From Humibacter sp049446075 (GTDB lineage Bacteria > Actinomycetota > Actinomycetes > Actinomycetales > Microbacteriaceae): a DNA stretch of 64,000 bases. Position numbers and translations under genes: made by a program. Below, in pieces: positions 42,657 through 50,523 of the stretch; positions within the stretch are counted from its first letter, which is position 1; every line of letters starts with the position of its first letter. The notes under the pieces are model-generated. The model saw only the letters and a program-made list of their open reading frames with translations. It was not told the origin of the DNA and made no database searches. Location: assembly GCF_049446075.1 (NCBI RefSeq), contig NZ_JBMSEB010000001.1, positions 62,001 through 126,000 on the forward strand. The letters run 5' to 3'.

Positions 42657-42668
42657 CACGCTAGTCGG

Positions 42669-43031
42669 GTGGCGAAACCGAGTTCCGCATCCGATCAGAT
42701 CCGAGTAGAGAGAACCTGGCTCACCGTCCCCGAGCTCGTCGACGTGCTCGGCGTGGGCGTTGGGCGTGTGCACCGCTTGTTCGAAGACAAGCACCTGCTG
42801 GCGACCCGCATCGACGGCGTGCTCAAGGTGCCGTCCGACTTCATCGTCGAAGGCGAGCCCCTCAGCGAGCTGCGGGGCACTTTGATGGTGCTGGCCGACG
42901 CCGGGTTCAGCGACGAAGAGGCGATGTCCTGGCTGCTCGAGCCGGAGGACAGCCTCGGAGTTGCGCCCATCGATGCGCTGTTGGCCGGACGCAAGGCCGA
43001 GGTGCGTCGTATCGCACAGGCGCTGGGCTGA
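42669..43031 (+). CDS. Rv2175c-like DNA-binding protein
   Basis: This 120-residue protein has an N-terminal helix-turn-helix (WLTVPELVDVLGVGVGRVHR) and a C-terminal helical region (PLSELRGTLMVLADAGFSDE, then EAMSWLLEPEDSLGVAPIDA). It matches M. tuberculosis Rv2175c, a DNA-binding substrate of kinase PknL encoded next to it, as here. The start GTG at 42669 gives a short polar leader (SSASD) where the mycobacterial protein carries its phosphorylated Thr. Target DNA is unknown. Confidence 0.85.
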   Translation: MAKPSSASDQIRVERTWLTVPELVDVLGVGVGRVHRLFEDKHLLATRIDGVLKVPSDFIVEGEPLSELRGTLMVLADAGFSDEEAMSWLLEPEDSLGVAPIDALLAGRKAEVRRIAQALG

Positions 43032-43093
43032 GCCTGCGCGCCGGCTTCGCTCCCTGAGCACGCGAAGCGAGTCGAAGGGCGTGAGCTCAGCCC
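43025..43093. terminator. Inverted repeat between convergent genes
   Basis: GGGCTGAGC (43025-43033) and GCTCAGCCC (43085-43093) are perfect inverted arms placed at the two ends of a 63-bp gap between converging stops. Inside lies a second stem-forming repeat of the type CTTCGCTCCCTGAGC...GCGAAGCGAGTCGAAGG, common between genes in this bacterial family. It probably stops transcription from both sides. Confidence 0.6.
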
Positions 43094-43094
43094 G

Positions 43095-44195
43095 TCAGGC
43101 GACGCGTTCGCTGACCGATCTCGTGAGTTCGCGCAGCTGCTCGGCAGCGGCATCCCCGAGGGGTGCGTCATCAAGGGCGCGCGCCGCACGCTCGACGTTG
43201 AGCCGGATCATCTGCTCGACCTCCGCCGTCGCCCCTGACGAGTTGATCGTGTTCTGCAGCATCCTGATCTGCTCGTCGCCGAGGCCGGGATCGCCGAGGA
43301 GCTCGTCGAGCACGCGTCGCGCCGACGGTGGCAGGGCCCTCCTGGTCAAAGCGACGAGCACCGTGCGCTTGCCTTCTCTCAGGTCGTCGCCGCTCGGCTT
43401 GCCGGTCACCTCAGCATCGCCGAACACCCCGAGCAGGTCGTCGCGGAGCTGGAACGCGATCCCGAGGGGTAGGCCGAAATCACGCAACGCCTCGAGCTGA
43501 GCCGCAGTACCGCCGGCCAGAATGCCCCCGATGACAAGAGGCGCCTGCACGCTGTACTTCGCAGATTTGTAGACGATCACCCGTTCGGCTCTTGGCAGCA
43601 GCTCCTCTTCGCGTTCGGAGCGCCATGAACGCTCCTCCAGGATGTCGAGGTACTGACCGGCGATCACCTCGGCCCTCATACGCCCGAATTCGCGGCGCAC
43701 CCCGAGTGCCCGGTACGCAGGCACTCCGTCCGCGAGTGCTTCGCCCAGCAGGTCGTCGCTGAATCCGAGCAGGAGGTCGCCGAGCAGCACAGCCGCGCCC
43801 TCGCCGAACTGCGCTGCCGATCCCTCCCAGCCGTTCTCGTCATGCAGAGCCGCGAAACGCCGATGGGCGGACGGGGCGCCGCGGCGGGTATCGGACCGGT
43901 CGATGATGTCGTCGTGCACGAGCGCTGCGGCATGGAACAGCTCGAGCGCTGCCGCCGTGCCGACGACCGGGTCGAGGTGGCCGGGCTCCTGCCCTTGCAA
44001 TGCATCGTGGACGGCCCGGTAGCCCCAGTAGCAGAACAGAGCCCTGAATCTCTTGCCGCCACTGAGAAACTGCCGGGAGAACGCGGCAAGCGGCCCCACG
44101 TCTGGGGCGATGGACAACAAAATGGAATCGCGCGTTTCGAGAAAGTGTCCGATACGGTCGTCTACAAGGTCGATCAATCCGTTGCTTTCCGGCAC
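43095..44195 (-). CDS. Polyprenyl diphosphate synthase (IdsA2-like)
   Basis: This 366-residue all-helical prenyltransferase has the first Asp-rich motif HDDIIDRSDTRRG, the second motif QLRDDLLGVFGD and the GKR substrate-binding region GGKRFRALF. It elongates isoprenoid diphosphates, probably to C20 or longer; product length cannot be fixed by eye. It occupies the place of M. tuberculosis idsA2 (Rv2173). The GTG start follows TAGGCT by 6 bases with no ribosome site, so the mRNA is likely leaderless. Divergent from the DUF3040 gene across 79 bp. Confidence 0.92.
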   Translation of the reverse strand: MPESNGLIDLVDDRIGHFLETRDSILLSIAPDVGPLAAFSRQFLSGGKRFRALFCYWGYRAVHDALQGQEPGHLDPVVGTAAALELFHAAALVHDDIIDRSDTRRGAPSAHRRFAALHDENGWEGSAAQFGEGAAVLLGDLLLGFSDDLLGEALADGVPAYRALGVRREFGRMRAEVIAGQYLDILEERSWRSEREEELLPRAERVIVYKSAKYSVQAPLVIGGILAGGTAAQLEALRDFGLPLGIAFQLRDDLLGVFGDAEVTGKPSGDDLREGKRTVLVALTRRALPPSARRVLDELLGDPGLGDEQIRMLQNTINSSGATAEVEQMIRLNVERAARALDDAPLGDAAAEQLRELTRSVSERVA

Positions 44196-44274
44196 GCGCC
44201 TAGCCTAGCTGCGGCAGCAAGACTAGAATCAGAAGTCACAATATGGTCGTTCTCGAAGCCTGAGGGGGACAAGG

Positions 44275-44655
44275 ATGCCGCTTTCGGAGCACGAGCAGCG
44301 CCTCCTCGATGAGATGGAGCGCAGTCTCTATCAGAATGATGCCGACTTTGTCGCGAAGGTCGGTGGTGCGCGCGTTCGCCCCACCTACCGTGCAGTGGTG
44401 CTCGGCATCCTGCTGGCAGTCGTCGGTGTCGCCGTCTTACTGACCGGGGTTTTCCTTCAGGTCGTGGTCGTCGGCATCCTGGGTTTCGCGCTCATGCTTG
44501 CGGGCGTGCTCGTCGCCATAACCCCGAGTCGAGCCAAGCGGGCCGCCACCATCGCGGGGGAGCACCCCGAGACGACTGCCGCCAAATCGACACAGCCTGG
44601 CTTCATGGACAAGCTCAACGAGCGCTGGGACAAGCGCCAAGAGGGTGACCACTGA
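44275..44655 (+). CDS. DUF3040 membrane protein
   Basis: This 126-residue protein begins MPLSEHEQRLLDEMERSLYQ, the DUF3040 signature, then has two adjacent membrane helices (AVVLGILLAVVGVAVLLTGV and VVVVGILGFALMLAGVLVA) and a polar tail. It corresponds to Rv2169c of M. tuberculosis, just upstream of mraZ. Function is unknown, though its conserved position beside the division cluster suggests an envelope role. GAGGGGGA precedes the ATG and a TAGAAT -10 box lies at 44224-44229. Confidence 0.88.
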   Translation: MPLSEHEQRLLDEMERSLYQNDADFVAKVGGARVRPTYRAVVLGILLAVVGVAVLLTGVFLQVVVVGILGFALMLAGVLVAITPSRAKRAATIAGEHPETTAAKSTQPGFMDKLNERWDKRQEGDH

Positions 44656-44693
44656 GACATCGACCACCGGGCCACTTCTAGCCCTGAACCACC

Positions 44694-44717
44694 ATCGCGC
44701 GCCCTAGGGCGCGCGAT
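44694..44717 (+). terminator. Palindromic hairpin closing the DUF3040 unit
   Basis: ATCGCGCGCCC and GGGCGCGCGAT form a perfect 24-base palindrome (44694-44717) beginning 39 bases past the DUF3040 stop. The remaining gap of about 250 bp up to mraZ carries a probable promoter, the MraZ operator and the ribosome site; nothing else was recognised there. Confidence 0.65.
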
Positions 44718-44900
44718 TCGTGCTTAACGCTGCCTAGCGCAGCCCACTTCGGCGTGCCGTGCAGGCCGCCCTCCCTTCGGCCTCGTTCGCGGCCGAAACC
44801 AGGTTGTTGTCCTCCACCACCCTCCACCCGAGGATTTCCGCGTGTTCTCGCGGCACGGGGAGGGCCTATTCTGTGAATTCCGCCGCATTTCCGCGATTCG

Positions 44901-44925
44901 TGGATGGTTGTGGAGTAAAGTGGAG
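44901..44925 (+). promoter_or_regulatory. MraZ operator (three TGGA repeats)
   Basis: TGGAT (44901-44905), TGGAG (44911-44915) and TGGAG (44921-44925) are spaced exactly 10 bp apart, one helical turn, in direct orientation 41 bases before mraZ. This layout is the known MraZ-binding box in front of dcw clusters. MraZ likely represses or tunes transcription of the whole cluster from here. Confidence 0.85.
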
Positions 44926-44965
44926 GAGTCGCAGGCTCGCGGCGTGATCGACGGGGGAGGGGCCG

Positions 44966-45397
44966 ATGTTTCTTGGCACCTACGCCCCCAAGCTCGATGA
45001 GAAAGGGCGCATCATTCTTCCCGCCAAGTTCCGCGACGAGTTCGAGTCAGGACTCGTGATGACGCGTGGGCAGGAACGGTGCGTCTACGTCTTCTCGCGT
45101 CGTGAGTTCGAGTCGCTGAACGAGAAGATCCGACAGGCACCGGTCACGAGCAAGCAGGCTCGTGACTACCTGCGCGTGTTCCTTTCGGGAGCCAGCGACG
45201 AGGTCCCCGACAAGCAGCACCGCGTCACGGTCCCACCGCTTCTGCGGTCGTACGCGGGCCTGCAAAGAGACCTCACGGTCATCGGCGCGGGTAACCGTGC
45301 GGAGATCTGGGACTCATCTGCGTGGGATGCCTACCTTGCCGAGAACGAGGCTTCGTTCGCCGAGACGGCCGAGGAGGTGATCCCGGGGCTGTTCTAG
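44966..45397 (+). CDS. mraZ: Transcriptional regulator MraZ
   Basis: This 143-residue protein has two AbrB-like swapped-hairpin domains, each with the DxxxR motif (LDEKGRIILPAKFRDEF and DKQHRVTVPPLLRSYAG). It forms ring-shaped oligomers that bind direct repeats such as those found 41 bases upstream. It is first in the division and cell-wall cluster. GGGGGAGGGG precedes the ATG. Confidence 0.96.
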   Translation: MFLGTYAPKLDEKGRIILPAKFRDEFESGLVMTRGQERCVYVFSRREFESLNEKIRQAPVTSKQARDYLRVFLSGASDEVPDKQHRVTVPPLLRSYAGLQRDLTVIGAGNRAEIWDSSAWDAYLAENEASFAETAEEVIPGLF

Positions 45398-45506
45398 CGC
45401 CTGGCGCCGGACTCCCAGCCACAGCAACGCACCCTGATGCACTTCCCCGGTGTCAGGTGGCGTGTGGATGGGGATCCGGCGTCAGGAGCAAGGCCCCTTG
45501 AGAGCC

Positions 45507-46472
45507 ATGACCGACGCAATCGATCCTCGCGACATCCACACACCGGTCATGCTCGAGCGCTGCATCGAACTCCTGGCGCCTGCGCTCCAGGGCGAGAGCC
45601 CGGTGCTCGTGGATGCCACTCTCGGCCTCGGCGGACACACTGAGGCGTTCCTGCAGCGCTTCCCGCACCTCACCGTCATCGCCCTCGACCGCGACACCGA
45701 AGCGATCGCGCTGGCGTCGGAGCGGTTGTCTGTATTCGCCGATCGGCTGAACGTGGTGCACACCGTGTACGACGGGATCACGGATGCCGTCGCATCCCTC
45801 GGTCATCCCACCGTCGACGCCGTGCTGTTCGACCTCGGAGTCTCGTCGTTACAGCTCGACCGCGTGGAGCGCGGCTTCTCGTACTCGAAGGACGCGCCTC
45901 TGGACATGCGCATGGATGCGACGTCCGAACTGACCGCCCGGACGGTGATCGGCGAATACGACGAGGCGGACCTGCGGCGCATCTTCCTCGACTACGGGGA
46001 AGAGAAGCTGGCCGCCCGGTACGCCCGGGCGATCGTGAGGGCTAGGGCTGAATCGCCGATCACTCGGTCGGCACAACTCGTTTCGGTCATCCAGGCTGCA
46101 ACACCTGCGGCGCTGCAGCGGGCTGGTCATCCGGCAAAACGCGTGTTCCAGGCGCTGCGCATCGAGGTGAACCACGAGCTCGACGTGCTCGAGCGGGCCA
46201 TTCCGCGCGCGGTCGACGTGCTCAGAGTGGGCGGTCGGATCGCCGTCATGTCGTTCCAGTCCCTGGAGGACCGGATCGTCAAACGCGCTCTCCAGGCGAG
46301 GGCGACGTCGACGGCTCCGGCCGGACTACCGGTGGAGCTTCCGCAGCATCGGCCGGAACTGAACTTGCTGACCAGGGGGGCCGAGCTGGCCGACGACGAG
46401 GAGAGGGCGCGCAACCCGCGTTCCATCCCCGTTCGGCTCCGCGCGGCGGAACGTATCAGGGGGAAGTCATGA
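45507..46472 (+). CDS. rsmH: 16S rRNA m4C1402 methyltransferase RsmH
   Basis: This 321-residue SAM-dependent enzyme methylates N4 of C1402 in 16S rRNA. Motifs are HTPVMLERCIELL at the start, VDATLGLGGHTEAFLQRF (SAM site), DAVLFDLGVSSLQLD, FSYSKDAPLDMRMD, and FQALRIEVNHELDVLERAIP. The ATG at 45507 is chosen because the conserved region follows directly; in-frame starts further upstream add a non-conserved leader. The stop overlaps the next gene by 4 bp. Confidence 0.94.
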   Translation: MTDAIDPRDIHTPVMLERCIELLAPALQGESPVLVDATLGLGGHTEAFLQRFPHLTVIALDRDTEAIALASERLSVFADRLNVVHTVYDGITDAVASLGHPTVDAVLFDLGVSSLQLDRVERGFSYSKDAPLDMRMDATSELTARTVIGEYDEADLRRIFLDYGEEKLAARYARAIVRARAESPITRSAQLVSVIQAATPAALQRAGHPAKRVFQALRIEVNHELDVLERAIPRAVDVLRVGGRIAVMSFQSLEDRIVKRALQARATSTAPAGLPVELPQHRPELNLLTRGAELADDEERARNPRSIPVRLRAAERIRGKS

Positions 46473-47110
46473 GCCAAGCGACGGCGTCGCTCCCATCGAC
46501 GCGAGCACCGGCGCGCCGCACAGGGCCGCATCTTCAGGCACTGCCTCGCGCAGAGCGGCGGGCACGACCCAAGCTGTTCTACGCGGCCGTGGCCGTGCTG
46601 ACGGTCATGGTCGTCGTCGTCGCCCAGTTGCTGTTGTCGATCGGTGTTTCGCAGGGTGCGTATCGCATCGAGTCGCTGCAGGCGGACAAGGCCCAGTTGT
46701 CGCGTTCGTACCAAGAGGCATCCGAGAAGGTGCAGAAGCTTTCGTCGCCTCAGTACCTCGCGGCGAATGCTGTGGCACTCGGCATGGTGAACAACGGGAC
46801 GCCCGTTTACCTGCGGCTCTCCGATGGCGCTGTCATCGGCTCGCCCGCGCCGTCCTCCGCTTCGGCCGGCTCCACGGGTCAGCTGGTGGGGAACGCCCTG
46901 ACCCAGGACATCCCGCTCGTCACCGCCCCGAAGTCGAGTTCGAAGTCGTCGGCGTCGAACTCGGCGGCGAAGAGCTCGAACGGGACGCAGGCGACGGGCG
47001 ATCAGACATCCTCTGGCGCTGGATCCACCACACCGAACGGGAATCAGCAGCAGGCGAGCCAGGGGCCCGTACCGTGGACAGGGGCCCTCCCGGCGCCTTC
47101 GACACACTGA
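46469..47110 (+). CDS. ftsL: FtsL-like division protein
   Basis: This 213-residue bitopic protein has a basic cytoplasmic start, one membrane helix (about residues 37-60) and a short coiled coil (YRIESLQADKAQLSRSYQEA). A low-complexity Ser/Gly/Thr-rich exterior tail of ~100 residues follows. Sequence identity to FtsL is always weak, so the call rests on topology and on position between rsmH and ftsI. The tail is longer than in most FtsL proteins. The start overlaps the rsmH stop as ATGA, with GGGGGA upstream. Confidence 0.75.
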   Translation: MSQATASLPSTRAPARRTGPHLQALPRAERRARPKLFYAAVAVLTVMVVVVAQLLLSIGVSQGAYRIESLQADKAQLSRSYQEASEKVQKLSSPQYLAANAVALGMVNNGTPVYLRLSDGAVIGSPAPSSASAGSTGQLVGNALTQDIPLVTAPKSSSKSSASNSAAKSSNGTQATGDQTSSGAGSTTPNGNQQQASQGPVPWTGALPAPSTH

Positions 47111-47179
47111 CGACGGCACCGATCAACCAAGTCGGCGGCCTCGCCCGACGCGGCGGGCCGCCATAGCCAGAGGGAGTTC

Positions 47180-48964
47180 ATGACGACGACCGTGAAGAGC
47201 CATCGTCGGCGGGTCGCCGTGGCCATCGTGGCCGTCTTGGCCATCGTCATCGTCTTCGTCGTGCGGCTCGTCGATGTGCAGGTGGTTCGAGCGGACTCCC
47301 TCGACCGCCAGGCCGCGGAGCGTCGCGGAAACGTCTCCACCATCGAGGGCACGAGGGGATCGATCGTCGCCGCCGACGGCACGGTCCTGGCACGCACCGT
47401 GCTGCGTTATGACTTCATCGCGACTCCCAAGTTCACGACGAAGCCGAGCAACATCACTATCGACGGCAAGTCGAAGAAGGTGTCCCTCGATCAAGCGGCC
47501 GTCGAGATCGCGAAGATCACGCGGCAGAAGCCCACCGACATCACCGGGCCGATCCAAGCTGCACTCGCGCAGAACAAGGACTCCATGTACGCGCCCATCG
47601 TGCAGGGCGTGGATGTCGCCACGTACCAGAAGCTGAAGGCGCTGCAGATTCCGTGGCTCGATTCCACGAGTCATCAGGTGCGCGTGTATCCGAACGGCGC
47701 TGTTGCGGGGAACATCCTCGGTTTCCTGAACGGAGACGGCGTTGCGCAAGCCGGTCTCGAGACCGGCGAGAACAAGTGCCTAGCCGGAAACAACGGCGAG
47801 GAGACCTACCAGGTCGGTGCCGACGGGGTGACCATTCCCGGCAGCACCAAGGTGCAGAAGCCTGCGAAGGACGGCGGCGAGGTCGTCACGAGCATCGATC
47901 CCGACCTGCAGTGGTTCGCGCAAGACGAGCTCGCCAAGGTGGTGCCGCAACTCGGCGCCCAATTCGGCATGGTGAGCGTGGTCAGCGTGAAAGACGGGAA
48001 GATCCGCGTCGCCGCCCAATATCCGTCGGCAGATCCCAACAACCTCGACGCGACGCCCACCCAGTACTGGAAGGCCATGATGTTCCAGGACCAGTACGAG
48101 CCGGGGTCGATCTTCAAACCACTCACCGCGGCCGCCCTGATCGACTCGGGCAAGGCATCCCCGACGAGCCAACTCCTCGTGCCCGACTCGCTTTCGCCGC
48201 AGAAGGGTGTGTTCGTGGCTGACAACGAGACGCACCCGGTGCAGCACCTCACCCTCACCGGGGTGCTCACCGAGTCGTCGAACGTCGGCATGTCGGAGCT
48301 CGGCACGAGCATGGATGATCAGGCACGCTACGACTTCATGAAGAAGTTCGGCATCGGCAGCAAGACCGCGGTCGACTTCCCTGGGGAGCTGTCTGGGGAC
48401 TTCACCAACCCGTCCAAGTGGGACGAGCAGACGCGCTACGCCACTACATTCGGCCAGGGCCTCTCGATCACTCAGGCGCAGATGCTCAGCGCCTACCAGG
48501 CCATCGCGAACGGCGGAGTCAAAGTGCCGCTTTCCATCGTCGACGGCTGCAAGCAGGCGGACGGCACCATGACCGACGTCCCCTCCAAGAAGGGCACTCG
48601 CGTGGTGTCGACCCAGACCTCGCAGGAGATTCTCGGGATGCTCGAGAACGTGCTCAAGGGCGGTCCCATCTCCACCCTCCCGAACACCCAGATCCCCGGC
48701 TATCTCGTGGCCGCCAAGACCGGAACGGCGCAGGAGCCGGACGGAAACGGCGGGTACATGAAGAGCTATTACGTGTCGGTGATGGGCGTCGCCCCGGTGG
48801 ACGATCCGCAGTATCTCGTTTCGGTCAACATCGGCTTCCCGACTACGATTACATCGTCCCTGGCGGCGGGACCGCTGTTCAAGACGATGATGAGCCAGGT
48901 GCTCAAGGCGTTCCGGGTTCAGCCGTCGACCGCTCCGCCGGCCAACTACCCAGACACCTATTGA
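47180..48964 (+). CDS. ftsI: Division transpeptidase FtsI/PbpB
   Basis: This 594-residue class B penicillin-binding protein crosslinks septal peptidoglycan. It has an N-terminal membrane anchor (AIVAVLAIVIVFVVRLVD), a dimerisation domain (RGSIVAADGTVLA) and the transpeptidase domain with Ser310 in SIFK, Ser366-Ser367-Asn368 and Lys513-Thr-Gly. The usual STFK reads SIFK here, but the essential Ser and Lys are kept. No PASTA domain is fused. GAGGGAG precedes the ATG. Confidence 0.95.
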   Translation: MTTTVKSHRRRVAVAIVAVLAIVIVFVVRLVDVQVVRADSLDRQAAERRGNVSTIEGTRGSIVAADGTVLARTVLRYDFIATPKFTTKPSNITIDGKSKKVSLDQAAVEIAKITRQKPTDITGPIQAALAQNKDSMYAPIVQGVDVATYQKLKALQIPWLDSTSHQVRVYPNGAVAGNILGFLNGDGVAQAGLETGENKCLAGNNGEETYQVGADGVTIPGSTKVQKPAKDGGEVVTSIDPDLQWFAQDELAKVVPQLGAQFGMVSVVSVKDGKIRVAAQYPSADPNNLDATPTQYWKAMMFQDQYEPGSIFKPLTAAALIDSGKASPTSQLLVPDSLSPQKGVFVADNETHPVQHLTLTGVLTESSNVGMSELGTSMDDQARYDFMKKFGIGSKTAVDFPGELSGDFTNPSKWDEQTRYATTFGQGLSITQAQMLSAYQAIANGGVKVPLSIVDGCKQADGTMTDVPSKKGTRVVSTQTSQEILGMLENVLKGGPISTLPNTQIPGYLVAAKTGTAQEPDGNGGYMKSYYVSVMGVAPVDDPQYLVSVNIGFPTTITSSLAAGPLFKTMMSQVLKAFRVQPSTAPPANYPDTY

Positions 48965-48966
48965 AA

Positions 48967-50523
48967 GTGAGCCACGTGACCGGAACGGGCACTGCGATGC
49001 TGCGCCCCGAGCACCCCGTCTCCCGGTCCCTCTCGCAACTGGTGGCCGATTTCGGGTTCGAGGCACTCGAACGGGTCGACTCGGTCGAGGTGAGTGGCGT
49101 CACGGTCGCATCCGGCACCGTCGAGCCGGGCGATCTGTATGTCGGACTTCCCGGAAAACGGGCGCACGGCGCATCCTTCGCCGCTGATGCTGCTGCAGCC
49201 GGCGCAACGGCCGTGCTCACGGACGAGGCCGGTGCGCCCTTGGCATCGGCCGCTGGCGTTCCCGTGATCGTCACCGACGACCCGCGGGCCGTGCTCGGAG
49301 AGGTGGCTGCCTGGGTCTATCGCACAGACGAGAACCCCGCCACGCTCTACGCCGTCACGGGCACGAACGGCAAGACGAGCGTCGTCTACGTCATCACGGC
49401 GGTGCTCGAGCAGATCGGCGTGCGTTCTGGCCTCAGCTCGACGGCCGAGCGACGCGTAGGCGATCTCGCCGTGACCAGCTCGCTGACGACGCCAGAGGCA
49501 AGCGAGCTACACGCCCTGCTCGCACGCATGCGGGAGGCCGGCGTGCGCGGCGCGGCCGTTGAGGTCTCGGCACAGGCGCTGACCAGGCACCGGGTGGACG
49601 GCATCGTGTTCGACGTTGCCGGATTCACCAACCTCAGCCACGACCACCTCGACGACTACGAGTCGATGAACGAGTACTACAGCGCCAAGCTCGCGCTCTT
49701 CTCACCCGACCGTGCGCGACGGGGCGTTGTAACGGTCGACTCGGAGTGGGGCAGAAGGGCGGCCGACGAGTCGCGCATTCCGGTCACCACGCTCGCCACG
49801 GCTGCCGGTGTGGAGGCGGATTGGCGAGTCGAGCTCGGCGAGCAGACCATCGATCGCACGGCGTTCACCCTCGTCGGGCCGGACGGGCGCGCGCTCAGCA
49901 CGAGCATCCCGGTTCTCGGCTCGTTCATGGCGGGCAACGCCGCTCTCGCCATCGTCATGCTCGTGGAGTCAGGGTTCGACCTCGAGGCGATCGGACAGGT
50001 GCTGGATCGCGACGGCGGCATCCTCGCCTACATTCCCGGCCGTGCTGAGCGCGTCTCGGGTGAGTCGGGACCCGTGGTGTTCGTCGACTACGGGCACACC
50101 CCGGACGCATTCGCGCGCATTCTTTCGTCACTTCGCGCCGTCACCCCCGGCCGCATCATCATGGTGTTCGGCGCCGACGGAGACCGCGACGCCACCAAAC
50201 GGGCCGAGATGGGCGCCATCGCCGCGCGCGGCGCAGACGAGGTCATCATCACCGATTTCCACCCAAGGTTCGAAGACCCCGCAGCCATCCGTGCTGCGTT
50301 GATCGCCGGGGCGTTGGATGCCGTTCCCGACGCTCACGTGGAGGAGATCGCGGACCAGCGGGTCGCCATCCGCACCGCCATTGCCCACGCGGGCGAGGGC
50401 GACGTGGTCTTCTACGCGGGCCCTGGGCACGAGGACTATCAGGAGGTCGCAGGAGTGCACTTGCCCTATTCGGCACGTGAAGACGCGAAGCTTGCGCTTC
50501 GCGAGGCGGGCTGGCTTTCGTGA
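48967..50523 (+). CDS. murE: UDP-MurNAc-tripeptide synthetase MurE
   Basis: This Mur ligase of 518 residues adds the third amino acid to the peptidoglycan stem. The ATP loop AVTGTNGKTS, the central-domain TNLSHDHLDDYESM and the C-terminal GPGHEDYQEVAG are present. The specificity motif, DNPR in diaminopimelate enzymes, reads FHPR here within DFHPRFEDP (bases 50254-50280). The third residue may therefore be something other than meso-DAP, as in the B-type wall of Microbacteriaceae (Lys, Orn, Dab or Hse). The start is uncertain: GTG 48967, GTG 48976 and TTG 48961 are all possible. Confidence 0.93.
   Translation: MSHVTGTGTAMLRPEHPVSRSLSQLVADFGFEALERVDSVEVSGVTVASGTVEPGDLYVGLPGKRAHGASFAADAAAAGATAVLTDEAGAPLASAAGVPVIVTDDPRAVLGEVAAWVYRTDENPATLYAVTGTNGKTSVVYVITAVLEQIGVRSGLSSTAERRVGDLAVTSSLTTPEASELHALLARMREAGVRGAAVEVSAQALTRHRVDGIVFDVAGFTNLSHDHLDDYESMNEYYSAKLALFSPDRARRGVVTVDSEWGRRAADESRIPVTTLATAAGVEADWRVELGEQTIDRTAFTLVGPDGRALSTSIPVLGSFMAGNAALAIVMLVESGFDLEAIGQVLDRDGGILAYIPGRAERVSGESGPVVFVDYGHTPDAFARILSSLRAVTPGRIIMVFGADGDRDATKRAEMGAIAARGADEVIITDFHPRFEDPAAIRAALIAGALDAVPDAHVEEIADQRVAIRTAIAHAGEGDVVFYAGPGHEDYQEVAGVHLPYSAREDAKLALREAGWLS

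Noticed and set aside
44656..44965. Structured RNA gene in the gap before mraZ
   Set aside because: Apart from one palindromic terminator-like hairpin, a likely promoter and the MraZ repeats, no tRNA, RNase P or riboswitch features were seen.
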